The translations under genes were made by a program, and so were the position numbers. 30,735 bases of DNA from Chlamydomonas sphaeroides (lineage: Eukaryota; Chlorophyta; Chlorophyceae; Chlamydomonadales; Chlamydomonadaceae): positions 27,264 to 57,998 of the forward strand of contig BDDC01000356.1 of the NCBI GenBank assembly GCA_001662425.1, in the 5' to 3' direction. Below the pieces are notes generated by a model. It did not search any database and was not told the DNA's origin. It saw nothing but the letters and a program-made list of their open reading frames with translations. This document shows positions 11,601 to 22,213 of this stretch, one piece after another. How positions within the stretch are numbered: position 1 is the first letter of the stretch; every line of letters starts with the position of its first letter.

Positions 11601-14600
11601 CCTTGGCGCTACCCCAACCTCCCTGAGCAGGAGGCCGCTGCGTCGGGCGTCAAGGTGCAGGCTGCCAAGAAGCAGCTCAAGCTCATGCAGGCGCTTGAGA
11701 CCGCGCTGGGCGGCCCCGGCTCTGCAGTAGCCGGCGGCCTCGACGGCGGCGCCGCAGAGCGGCACATGCAGCTCAAGGCGCGCTTAGAGGCTGCGGAGCA
11801 AGGCGGCGTCGCGGTTGGCCCGCTGCCCGAGGCCGCGCGGCGTGCGCTGGTGCGCCTGGCGGCGGAGGCGGCGCGCGAGGGGCTGGACGCAGCGCTCAAG
11901 CCGCACGCCGACTGGACCATGGCCCAGCGGATTGCTGCGTTGCGCGAGGCCCTTGACAAGGCCGATGTCCTGCTGGAGCCCGTGGGCGGTGCCGCCGAGG
12001 AGCCGCAGGCCGCCGGCAGCAGCAAGCCTGCGGGCGGCGAGGCGGCGGCCGGGGCGCAGCCCAAACTCGCCAACGGCTCGACCAGCGGCAAGGGCTCCCG
12101 GGGCAAGCGCAGCAGCAGCGCCGGTGGCGCCGCAGGCGCCGCTTCCGGCGGCGGCGGTGCGCACATCGACGCCGACGCCGACTCGTGCAGCGGCGGCGGA
12201 GGCTCTGCGTCCAGCCAGGGCTCGAGCGGGAGCGGCAGTGCCAGTGCGCCCAACTCGTCCAGCAGCGCCTGCAGCGTGGGCCGCTCCGGCGGCGGTGGCG
12301 GCGAGGACGATGCGGCGGTGGCGGCGGTGCGGGGCCTGGTCCGGCGCGCGCGGCGGGTGCTGGAGGAGGACCAGGCGGAGCTGGCCCGCATCAACCGGGA
12401 GCGGCAGGAGGCGGAGCGCGCACGGCGCGAGGCGCAGGAACGCGAGCGGCAGGAGCGGCTGCGGCAGGAGCAGGTGAGCTCGTGGCAGGAGCGGGCTGTG
12501 ACGGTGGATTGGTGCGTTGTGTGAGGGCGAAGGGCATGGGATGCCGTAGGACGTGGCGGGTGACGCTGAGGGTTGCATGGCTTGCAATGACACGAAGTGT
12601 TGTTGTCGCTGCGTGCGTGCGCAGGAGCGCCAGAAGCGCGAGAAAGCGGACGCCGCTGAGCGCGAGCGCGCACTCGCGGAGAAGCGCGAGAAGGCCAAAG
12701 CCGACAAGGCACGCCAGCTGCAGCAGCAGCAGCAGCAACAGCAACACCAGCAGCACGGTGCAAAGGGCGGTAAGGGCAGTGCGGCGGCCGACGCGGCGGC
12801 GGCGGCCCCTGCCGCCAACGGCGCTTCTGAGCGTGGCGGGAAGGCTGCAAGCGGAAAGGGTGCAGGCGGAAGGGGGGGTGCATCCGGTGGCCCCACCGCC
12901 GCTGCCGTGGTCGCTGGTGGCCGCGCCAGCGGAAAGGGCTCCAGCCCTAAGGACGCTCAGGTGCCGGCGCCGGCGCCGCAGGCCCCCGGGCAGCCGTCGG
13001 CGGCCCCCGGCGCCAAGCCGGATGCCGCGGCTCGCAACGCGGCAGCGGCAGCCGCGCTGCCATCCGGCCCCGCTGCATCCGCACCCTTCTCTGTCAATGC
13101 GGCCCCCTTCTCCCCGCAAGGCGGCAGCATGCCGCCGGCCTCGCCGCCGCGCACGCCCGGCGCTGCGGCCGCGCGCGCGTCCGCCGCCGCCCTGTCGCCG
13201 GCGCGGCCGGCCGCGGCGCCCACCTCGCACATGCGCGGCGACTCGCTCGAGAGCCTGGGTGAGGTCGCGACCAAGCTGAACCGCGACGTGATCGATGCGC
13301 TGAACATTGACGGCGACAATCACCGCGACGGCGTGTCGGCGGCGGCGGCGGCCGACTACCCTGGCGCCGGCGCCGCGTACCGCGGCTCGTTCGGCCGCGC
13401 CGGCTCAGGCCCTGCCGCCACCGCCGACAGCATGCTGGACAACACGCCCAGCCAGCGCACGTCCACGTCCATCATGAGCTCCGTTGCGTCGGCCGACGAC
13501 GTCATGCTGCAGGCTGCTACCGCCGCCAGCGGCAGCGGCAGCTTTGCCGCCGGAAACGCGCCGCTGTCCGCTATCTCCGCCGGCATGCCGGGCCCTGACG
13601 GCGGCGCTGACGGCGCTGGCAGCCCAAGCCGTGCGTCGCTGGCCGGCGGCGGCAGCAACGGCGGCGGCGTGGCCGCCGCCAAGCCGCGGTTCGGCTTTGT
13701 GGACTTGGGCGGCGCGAGCTGGGGCCTGGAGAGCCCGCTGGGGCTGTCGGGCGCCGGCGGCCCAGCCTCTCTGTTCCCCACGCTGCCTCCCTCGATGGCC
13801 GACTTTGGTGGGCTGCTGTCCGGAGGGCCCAAGCCCGACGGGGGCACCGGCGCCGCCGGCTGGCCGGCGCCGCCGCTTGGCGCCTTCGGCGCGCCCGGCG
13901 GCCAGCAAATGTCCGGCGACGACAACGCCGCGGCGGCGGCTGTCGCGCTCATGGCGGCCGCCGGGGGCCGCCAGGCCGGGCTTGGGTCGGGCATGGTGCC
14001 ATCGGGCTCCTCCGACGGCCGCGGCGGGATGGGCTTGGGCGGCCTGTCTGTCCAGATCCCCGGAGGCGACGGCGCTCTGGCTGCGGCGCTGGCCGCTGGG
14101 CTGCCGCTCCACGGCCTTTCGTCGCCGCGCAGCGCCATGGCCGCCGCCAACGCCGCCGGCGTGCACGGCCTGCTGCATGTCCGACCGCCGCCGGGCTCCG
14201 GCAGCGGCAATGGCATGGGCCCGCTGTCGGTGCTGTCGGGCGGCAGCGGCGGAGGCGGCCCGGGCAGCGGCCGGTCCAGCTTGCAGCTGTCGGCGCCGCC
14301 GCAGGCGGCGCAAGGCCCCGGCGGCGCCGCGGGCTTGTCGGCGCGCAGCGGCTTTTGGACGCCGCCGTCGTTCCAGGCGCCTGGCGTCGAGCTGGGTGCT
14401 GGCGACGGGCTGGGCGCAGGAGGCGGGATGCACCACCTGGGCCTGTCGGGTGGCGGCCTGGGCGCTGGCCTGCAGGTGATTGACTGGCAGCAGCCGGGCG
14501 ACGTGGCCGGGGTGCTGCAGCTGCTGCAGGCCTCAGCGGCGGCCGCTGCCGCCGGCCAGCAGGCCAGCCGCGGCGGCGCTGCCGCCGCGGCCGCCGCCGG

Positions 14601-15156
14601 CCTCGGCGGCGCCAACGCAGGCCGGGTGTGCCGCTTCTTCCTGCAGGGCTTCTGCCGCGATGGCGAGCGCTGCCGCTTCGCGCACACGACGTCGCTGGGC
14701 GCGCCGCTTGGGGCTAACGGCGCCGCGGCACATCTGCTCCAGCTGGCGGCCGCGGCGGCGGCCGGCAGCCAGCCGCCCGGCGGCGGCTACGGCGGCCAAG
14801 GAAACATGTCGCACAGCAGCGCCGTCGGCAGCTTCGCGTTTGGCGCGCCCGGGGCCGAGGCGTTTGCGCCGCTGGCCGGCGGCGGCGGTCTCGGCCGGGC
14901 TGGGCAGGTGGGTCCTGGTGGTGGCGCCGTCGCGGGAGGGCTGGCCGGCCTGCCTAGCCTGGCCCTGCTGGAGCGGAGCAACCAGGTAGCGGCGGCCATG
15001 GCTGCCGGCGCTGGCGGCCAGCAACAGCCGCAGCAGCCAGGTTCGCCCCGGTCCGCCCAGCAGCAGCAGCAGCCGGCGCTGGTCCTGCCAGACGACCTCA
15101 CCTTTTCGCCGCCGTCCAACCCGGGCACGCCGGCCGGCGGCACCGGCCGCAAGTGA
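5700..15156 (+). CDS. Giant ankyrin-repeat, coiled-coil and CCCH zinc-finger protein
   Basis: Nineteen exons: 5700-5755, 5845-5968, 6043-6132, 6207-6316, 6479-6662, 6844-6945, 7078-7388, 7635-7905, 8049-8165, 8324-8479, 8648-8743, 8891-9157, 9379-9471, 9655-10158, 10281-10607, 10877-11041, 11231-11383, 11631-12473, 12625-15156 (TGA); about 2,166 residues. Order: a degenerate ankyrin unit (DGCTPLLHAGQDRKL, about 68-90); a clear ankyrin unit (DGATPLHCAALRGNPAQ then VDHLLYCGADPT, about 206-240); a hydrophobic Phe/Leu/Cys segment (about 292-318) that could cross a membrane; a helical middle (about 330-1320) with Arg/Glu/Ala-rich charged stretches ending in a strong coiled-coil pattern (RINRERQEAERARREAQERE) that continues into the last exon; a Gln tract (about 1355-1368); a Gly/Ala/Pro/Ser-rich half; and one CCCH finger (1992-2010). 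Ankyrin units bind protein partners and CCCH fingers usually bind RNA, so a role in RNA metabolism is an inference. Weak points: exons 2-4, the exon 12 donor, and whether this is one gene or two. Most introns are phase 0. Confidence 0.78.
9158..9378 (+). other. Probable GC-AG intron
   Basis: The exon ending in ACCCTGCAG (9157) is followed by GCGCGT, and the next exon (GAGGTGGTCCTT, 9379) needs phase 0. The only nearby GT in the right phase is GTCTGG at 9167, also a poor donor, which would add four residues (ARAV-like). A GC-AG intron preceded by CAG is the better reading. GC donors are known as a minor class in eukaryotes. Confidence 0.5.
12715..12757 (+). repeat. Glutamine tract in the CCCH protein
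   Basis: A run of mixed CAG and CAA codons encodes about a dozen Gln broken by His, directly after the coiled-coil (protein residues about 1355-1368). Mixed codons suggest the tract is old or selected at protein level rather than a fresh triplet expansion. Confidence 0.85.
14629..14685 (+). other. CCCH zinc-finger motif
   Basis: Within the last exon the frame reads Cys-x7-Cys-x5-Cys-x3-His (Cys codons 14629, 14653, 14671; His 14683), with the aromatic and basic residues usual in RNA-binding CCCH fingers (CRFFLQGFCRDGERCRFAH). Only one finger is present. Plant tandem CCCH proteins that carry ankyrin repeats have two, so this is not a standard member of that class. Confidence 0.93.
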
Positions 15157-16384
15157 CCGCGCCCGCCAGCGCCGCAACGCACCACCAGCAACGTTTGCGT
15201 CCTGCACGTTGGCCCCAACAACGACACGACCTGAATGAACGCCGCCCAACAGACCCTCGGCGTGCCTGCCCCCGTAGCATGTCGGCCGTGAGGGATCCCG
15301 GTGGGGTGGCGGCAAAGGGCGGGCACGGGCCACAGCTCGATAAGGGCATCCGAGCCCGGCTGTGGCTGTGGCGTAGGATAAGACAGGAGTGAGAGGCGTA
15401 GCACGGGTGTCAGCGGGCCGCGCGTAGCGCGGTGGGTCGGTCGAGCATGGAAGCGAAGTGCATGGATCGTCATGAAGCAGCGCAGGCCTAGGGCGCCGAG
15501 GAGAGGCCGGTAAGGTGCCACTGAGGGTCGGTCTGGCAGTGCGACAGAGGATGCAGGGCAGGGGAGAGAGGGGCGTAGCAGGTCGTGGCTGGCATGTCTA
15601 GCCGTGACGCGGCAGGCGGGTCGATGACGTCGTCCATCTCCTGCACACAGAGACACGTGGCACGGCAGTCGTCGGATGTTGCAATGTCTTTTGTGCGTGA
15701 CTGCGTAAGAAACAAATGAGCTGAAAGCCAGGAGCCGATGGAGACGTAATAATGACGAGCCTTCCGCTCCGGCGGCGCAAGGATAGCCGGGGGGCCGGTA
15801 GCGCGGCCACTGCTGCAGCCGCTGGCTGAGCGCGCGCGACACCTGTGTTGCTGGACGGCAGGAGTGGGGCGCATGGGTTTTTCGTGGACTGTCGGGGCTG
15901 CGGCGGGGCCCTGAGCACCGTCCGTGCTTTGGCGCCAGGAGCAGCACAGACTCGGGGTCGGGGCAACGGCAGGGCAGGGCGTGCGGGGCCAGAAGCGCTA
16001 AGGGTTTGTCTTTCGTGCCGTTTCGTGGAGGTCGGTACCTGACCGGCAGCTAGTGCTAGTGGCGCATGCAATTGATGGGCGAGCAGCTGCCGTGTGTGGC
16101 GGGCCGCTGCCGCTAGAAGCAGGCGGTGCGTTCGCAGCATTGGGCGACTTTTTTTGGCAGGGTTCGGCAAATTCGTGTGGCAAGAGTTGGCGCGCACGAC
16201 ACGCCGTGCAACCTGCGACGGCGCGAGTCTACCGGTACACGTCCGTTGCAGCTGCGGAGGTTTGCGCCCCCTCGGTCGCCAGCCTCGGTTCCGCTCGTCA
16301 ACGCTAGCCCTTGGACGGCCGCATTGCCGCGAATTGCCCACCCGCGTCAACGCAGCCTCGCATTGGCGCGCAGCAGGTCGACGA
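15157..16384. other. Spacer between two plus-strand genes
   Basis: Contains the 3' untranslated region of the ankyrin/CCCH gene and the promoter of the GH5-like gene. I saw no TGTAA polyadenylation signal of the Chlamydomonas type. An AT-richer patch lies at about 15670-15750. Open frames on the minus strand (for example 15598-16500) have no recognisable domain. The frame of the next gene is open upstream of 16385 but has no ATG before it. Confidence 0.5.
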
Positions 16385-19300
16385 ATGCTGGCCAGCTTTT
16401 CGGCAGCGCGCCGCAACCGCCACGGCCCGCAGCGACGATCGCGATGCTCGCGACCCGCACCCGCAACCCGCCAGCACTTACTGTTGCTGCTGCTGCTCAC
16501 GACGCACTCCGCGCAGCTGTCGCAGCAGCACAGCTACCCGCGGCAGCATGCTGCTACTGGCCTGGCCCGAGTGGCGGTGGCGGCGTTGGTCGCGGCGGCG
16601 CCGCTGGCTGCGCCGACGGCGTCGCCAGGGCGCTCCCCGCAACGCAGCGCCAGCATCGTTGTGAGCTCGCGAGGCGGTGGGAGCAGCCCCGCCCCGCCTG
16701 CACCTGCAACCGCTGCCGCCGCCGCCGCCCACGGCTCAGGCGGCGGCGCAGCACCCCTCCCCGCAGCAGCCGCTGCCGCCGCAGCCTCCGACCCGCTCCC
16801 AAGCGGCGACGTTGACTACGCGGAGGATGAGCTGCCGCCCGGGGCTGCCGACGGCGCCACGCCGCCACCTGGCGGCGAGCAGCCGCAGGGCTCCCGCCCC
16901 GACGACGAGGCCCGGCGGCGGCTGCTAGGCACGCACTGGCGCGGCATGAACCTGGGCAACCTGCCCATCTTCCCCTTCCGGCAGGTACGACACGTGCATG
17001 GCTGCCGCCTGCCCGAGCTAGCACCGTTGGGGAGGGCCATGGTGGTGTGGCGCCGTGCCGCTGCCGCCGCTGCTCCCTGCTTGGGGTCTGGCCCCTGGGG
17101 CGACCACGCGGTGCAATCAAGCCCGCTCCGGCCCGGGGCCAGCACCTTTGGGGGTGGCGCCGCAAGCCGCGGATACGCTTATTATAAGCTAGAACGAAGT
17201 CAAAGTAGGAATATCCGCTTGACCCATTTTGACCGGCATTGGGAATGGCGCCTCACAGGGCGACCCACATTGGCCCGCCGTGCTGGCAGGCACGCGTGGA
17301 CCAGAGCGAGGCGGAGCTGCGGCGCATCGTCAAGGTGGGCTCTGAGCTGCCTGACGGCTGCTGGTCAAGGGACGCGCCCTCGCTCCAACCGCCGGCTGTG
17401 CCCTCACCTCATGGCGGCCTGCACTGCTGGCACGTCCGCGGCGCAGGACGCCGTGGCCGACCTGGCGGCGGCTGGGGGCAACCTGCTGAGGGTGTGGTGG
17501 CACATTGATGGCGCCACCAGCCCCTGCTGGGGACCCGTGGCTGCAGCCACGACTGGAGCTGGAGCCGCAGCCGGGACTGGGGCCGCCAGGGAAGGGACCG
17601 CCCCGGGCAGCGGCGGCGGCAGCTGCGGGGCCGGCAGCGGCCTGCAACCGCAGCCGCAGCGGGGGGCGGAGGAGGCGCTGGAGCATGGGGAGCAGGGGGA
17701 GGAGGAGGTGACGGGCTGCAACGCGGCCGCGGTGGCCGACCTGCTGTGGCTGCTGCGGCTGTGCGACCGGCGCGGGGTGTCGGTGCTGCTGGTGCTGTGG
17801 TCGCACGACGTGCTGGCAGTGCGCAGGTGGGCAGGGGCACAAGGGCGTGGGACACAAGGGGCACAGGGGCAGCCGGCGGGACGACAACCGCGGGTGCTGC
17901 AGCGGGGCCAGCGGGGGCGAGCATGGGCGCAGGCGGGGCGGCTGGCTGCACGGGCGCTGGTCGCCGCCAAGGGACACCACTGCCCAGTGCCGCCCGTTGC
18001 CGCCCCGACCGTGGCCAGCCGCCCCGCCCCGCCCCGCCCCGCTCCGCTCCGCCAGGGACAACCCCCTATCGCACCGCCGCCGGGCGCTGCGGCTGATGCG
18101 CTCCGCCGCCGGCACCGCCGCCTACACCTCGCGCTGCCTGCAGCCGCTGGTGCGGCTGCTGGCGGCCACGCCCATCCCAGACCTGGACCCGGCCACAGAC
18201 GAGGACGGGCCCTGGGACGTGGCTCGGGACAGGGAGGAGGCCCACGACGGCTACCTCCAGCTGGATGCGGCTGAGGGCCGCCAGGTGGATGCGCGACGCA
18301 GCCCAGCCAAGCGCCCGGCGCCGTCCGCGCCGCCGCCGGTAGTCGAGCTCGCGTCCTCTGTGTTCGCAAACGCCAGCGGCAGCAGTGCAGGCGGCCGCGA
18401 GGAGCACAGCTTGACGGGCGCGTTTGTGGTCGCCGCCGCAGCTGAAGCTAGCGGCGCAACGCAGCCCTCGGGCGCAGCGGTCGCCAGAATCGCTGCCGCG
18501 CCCGCCGCCGGCCCAGCTTCCACCGCCGCCGCCAAGCCCGCTGCTGCTGCCGCCCCTGCCGGCGGGGGTCCGCGGCGCTACTCCTCCGTGGTGCTTGGCT
18601 ACGAGGTTCTGAACGAGCCCGAGGGCATGAGCTGGGAGCTGCGGCTGTACCACAACTACATGCAAGTGGGGGCCGGCATGGGGAGGAGCTGGGGGGCGGC
18701 TGAGCGCATGCGCTGCGGTAGGGGGGCTGGTACCGGTGGTAGGAAGTTATTGCATGGGGGAGGGAGCTGTACAACTACTACTGGCATTTGCAAGTGGTGC
18801 TGCTGCATGTGAACGCGTCGGCACAGCACATGTATGCGCATGGCATAAGAAGCAGACGAAGTCAAGAACCTGTACCTGCAATCCTGCGCATGGCATGGCG
18901 CACACAGCGTCCGTGCACATGGCGGCGGCAGGGCGTGAGGGGAGGGGAGGGGAGGCGGACTGCGGCTGCATCGCAGCTGGTCGTGGGGGCAGCGGCATGG
19001 GGAGCGATGCGGGGAGCTGGCGGGGAGCGGCTGGTGGGGACGGCATGGGCGGGGAGCGGAGAGGCGGAGGGGGGCGGCGGGGCGCATACAGTCCGCATGG
19101 TAAGGCGGCGATGTAGCTGTGGCGCACGCGGACTTCCTCCCCTTCCCAAACCAACTCCACTGCACTTCCGCGCCCCCGCATTCGTCCGCCGCCCCCGCTT
19201 CCCTCAGGTACGCCCTGGCCTGGGGCCGCTACCAGCTGGAGGACCCCGACTGGTTCGAGCGCCAGCCCGCCAGGAGGGCCGACCTACGCAGCCTGCAGGC

Positions 19301-22213
19301 GAGCGGGGCAGGGCGGGAGGTGGGGGCGCTCACTAGGTGGCGAGAGGGGCGACAACGAAAACGCCCGCCACGCGGCCGCGGTCTGGGGCAGGCTCGGGGT
19401 CTCCTTGCAGTGGCCGCAGTGGCGGTGCGGTGCGGGCCAGCTTCCCCGCGCTGCTCGCGCCTGCCATGGCTCAGGTGGTCAAGGCCTTCGGGGGCAGCCG
19501 CGCGCCAGCTGAGGTGCGTGCGCCGCGGTCCCCTGCAAAGGGGGAGGCGGGGAACAGCATCGAGCGCCCCTGCAAAGGGGGAGGCGGGGAGCAGCAGCGA
19601 GCGCCCCTGCAAAGGGGGAGGCGGGGAGCAGCATGGAGCGCCCCTGCAAGGGGCTGGTGGGGAGCAGCAGCGAGTGCCCCGCTGCGGCCCCCAGTGGGGC
19701 GGCGCCGCCGCTCAGGCGGCACGCCGACCTGGGCCCCACGGCCCTCGCGCAGCAGCAATCCTCACCACTCGCCACTCGCCACTCACCGGGTCGCGCCGCA
19801 GGGCCGCACTGACGTGCTCACCTACACCGGCTGGCACTTTGTGGGGGGCCGCGGGGCCGGCGCCTGTGACGGCGCTGTCGCAGCCACCAGCAGCCCCGGC
19901 CACCCCGACACCAGCGACGGCGCCGCCTCGCCAGCCGGGGCCAGCCGCGACCCAGCCAGCGGCGCTGCGCTCGCCGCCTGCCGGCCCTGCGCTGCGGAGG
20001 GGGAGCAGCGGCTGGCGCCGTGGCACGCCAACGCCAGCCTGGCGGCGGCGTGGGAGCGCGCGGCGCTGCTCGCTGCGGGCCGGGGGCCCGGGTGGGGCAG
20101 CAACTGCAGCGGCGGGGATGGGGCGTCAGGTGGCCCCGGCTGCGCCCGCGACGACAGTACGGCGCTCGGCTGGTTCAACCGCTTGATGTACATTGACGTC
20201 ATCGGCCACACCAACTCCGAGCTGCCGTACCTGCTGCCCCTGGTACGGCGGCGCTCGCGGGAGTCCTCCCCCAGCCCAGCGGGCAGCGGGCATCCACCCA
20301 GCACGTCCTCCTGCGCTGCCGCCATGTGTCCGCGTCCCCAACGTCCCACTGCGCTCGCCAGCAGGTCGCCCGCTGCGACCGCGTGCCATCCCTAGCGCCA
20401 CCTTCCCGCCGCACAACCCCCACCCACCCCATGGCGACGCGCCAGCAACCCATCGCGCCACTGCACCGCGACCGTGCTGCAGCCCCACCCACCAACATAC
20501 CACAGCGCTTGCGCCCTCCCCTCCTATCCTGCCACCCCCATCCGGCAACCCGCACGCTCTTCCCACACAAAACACGCCACCTCCCCAGGTGGCCGCCTGC
20601 CGCCTGCGCACCGAGTCGCTCAGCGTGCCGCAGCTGCAGCGCTTCGTGTCGCGCCTGGCCGCGGCCACCCACGAAGCCGACCCGGAGGCCTTGGTGGGCG
20701 TGGGGCCGCACAGCGTGCCGTACGCCTCGGACGCGCTGGCCGGGGGGCCGCGTGGCGAGGCGCTGGCGGCGTTCGAGCCGCGGCCGCGCGACCTGTACTC
20801 TGACGCGGCGCTGCAGTGCGTTGGGGGTGGGCAGCGGGAGGGCGAGGGCGCGGAGCTGGGAAAAGAGGCTGGAGACGGGGACGGGGGGAGGGGTGGAGCC
20901 GGGAGGGTGTGGGGGTGCATGATCGGGCAGTGGCTCGCTGCGGTGGGGCCCTGCACGCACCAGTGGAAGCGGCGCGGCAGGGGCGCAGGAGGGCCTGCCC
21001 ATGTCCCAACTCCCAACGCCGCCCCCTCGCAACTCCCCCTCGTCCAACCCTCCGCACCTGCCTCCCCCGCCTCCCCGCCAGGCGCGCCTTCACCCTGCGC
21101 AACGGCTCCCTGGGCCCCAGCTGGCGCGCCGCCGCGCCGGCTTCCCGCGGCGGCACCCCGCGCGGGCCTCTCGGGACCCTGGACTTCACGGCGCCCCACG
21201 GCTACCCGCACTGGGGCTACGACCGCAGGGCCACCCTGCTGAGCAGCCCCTTCCTGGAGCCCGCGTCGGCCCTTGGCCTGCGCAAGCCGGCGCTGGTGGG
21301 AGAGTTCTGGGACCGGGTGAGGTCGCCAGCGGGGGTGCGGGGCTGTTGGGGCAAATGGAGCTGGAGGTGGTGGAGGGTGAGGAGAGCGGATGGAGGCAGG
21401 GGTTCCGGCACAGGGGTGGGGGGGAGTCGCGGTTGCAGGCCGTGCAGAGTGCGGTATGGGCATTGACGGGTGGAGGGCGGGCGCGGGAGTCGGGAGCCAC
21501 CGAGGCTCGGGGGCTGCCGCAGCGCGGCTGCCGTGCCGTGCCGTGCCGTGCCGAGCCCGTACGCCGCGGCGCTGCTTGCCGTGCCGCCTTGCGCCTTGGC
21601 AGGTGACGGAGGAGGAGCCGCTCACGGCGGAGCGCTGGGCGGCGCTGCACCGCGAGGGCGGCTACATGGGTGCGGCCGCCCGCGGGGGGGGTGTCGTGGA
21701 GGGGGCTCCGTTGCATGTGTTGCAAGGCAGCGTGCGCGATGGCGCTACGGCAACAGCGCGCCCATGCGGCTGCAGCGCGCTTGCCGCGTCTGCTGCCGTA
21801 GCGCTGTGCGCAGCGACGGGATGCTGAGGTGGCCAGAGGGTGGGCGCGGCCGCACACGTGGCTGGCCGGCGGGACCAACCTACCTCCCTGCTTACTCCTG
21901 ACTTGCATGCCGGTTAATGACAACCTCTGACTTCCATGCTGGTTGAAGATGGAGCCGCCCTGCTTGCTGCTGCGCTGCAGGCGGCCTGGGCTGGGCTCTG
22001 CTGCAGGTGGCGGAGGCGCCGCTGCGAGGGGCCGAGCAGGCGGCCGGAAGCGGAGCGCAGCTGGCGGCGGGCCGGCGGCTGGTGCGGCATGAGAAGGCGG
22101 CTGCGATGCTGGGGCTGCTGAGGGGAGTGAGCGAGCTACTGCAGGAGGGAAGGGAGCAGGCGGGGAGGGGCGGGGAACAGGGTGGACAGGGGGGCGCTGG
22201 TGGAGCTGGCTGA
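16385..22213 (+). CDS. Secreted or anchored GH5-type glycoside hydrolase
   Basis: Predicted retaining beta-glycanase (cellulase/mannanase-like, clan A TIM barrel). Exons: 16385-16984, 17290-17334, 17447-17826, 18056 to 18646 or 18793, 19208-19336 (tentative end), 19411-19513, 19802-20242, 20589-20815, 21082-21316, 21603-21669, 21981-22213 (TGA); about 1,016-1,065 residues. Residues 32-40 are a Leu-rich core after an Arg-rich leader, suggesting a signal peptide or anchor. Family blocks in order: RGMNLGN (186-192); GGNLLRVWWHIDG; GVSVLLVLWSHD; LGYEVLNEPEGM with the acid/base Glu at 18615-18617; VPQLQRFVSRLAAA; DLYSDAAL; LDFTAPHGYPHWGY; ALVGEFWDR with the nucleophile Glu at 21302-21304; GGLGWALLQ. 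These follow the order of bacterial and plant GH5-like enzymes. Low-complexity inserts and about 225 extra residues after the NEP block are algal additions. The first in-frame ATG is 16385. The substrate is unknown; cell-wall mannan or glucan turnover is plausible. Confidence 0.8.
16985..17289 (+). other. GH5-like gene intron 1 with AT-rich inverted repeat
   Basis: This GT-AG, phase 0 intron holds an AT-rich island (about 17170-17235) in otherwise very GC-rich DNA. The island is framed by GCGGATA (17169-17175) and its reverse complement TATCCGC (17212-17218), and includes the near-palindrome GCTTATTATAAGC (17177-17189). Confidence 0.7.
18020..18053. repeat. GCCCC microsatellite before an acceptor
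   Basis: Repeats of the pentamer gcccc, drifting to gctcc, run up to the CAG acceptor used by exon 4 (18056) of the GH5-like gene. They form its polypyrimidine tract. Confidence 0.85.
19530..19676. repeat. 37-bp minisatellite, four copies, in a GH5-gene intron
   Basis: Four tandem units begin with cccctgcaa at 19530, 19567, 19604 and 19641; the first three are 37 bp and the last 36 bp and more diverged. The array lies in the intron 19514-19801 and does not disturb either splice site. Units are G-rich on the plus strand (core gggggaggcgggga). No spacers differ between units, so this is not CRISPR-like. Confidence 0.93.
21529..21553. repeat. TGCCG pentamer microsatellite
   Basis: About five head-to-tail copies of tgccg lie in the intron 21317-21602 of the GH5-like gene. 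Confidence 0.8.

Noticed and set aside
12553..12624. Separate gene start for the CCCH-containing last exon
   Set aside because: The frame upstream of 12625 begins with GTG, not a clear start, while the coiled-coil pattern and phase continue smoothly from the exon ending at 12473.
11609..14687. Minus-strand open frames of 424 and 443 codons (11609-12883, 13356-14687)
   Set aside because: Antisense shadows of the low-complexity exons of the ankyrin/CCCH gene; the plus strand has the coiled coil and zinc finger.
19530..19676. CRISPR-like regular repeats
   Set aside because: Units are directly adjacent with no variable spacers, sit in an intron and belong to a eukaryotic gene.
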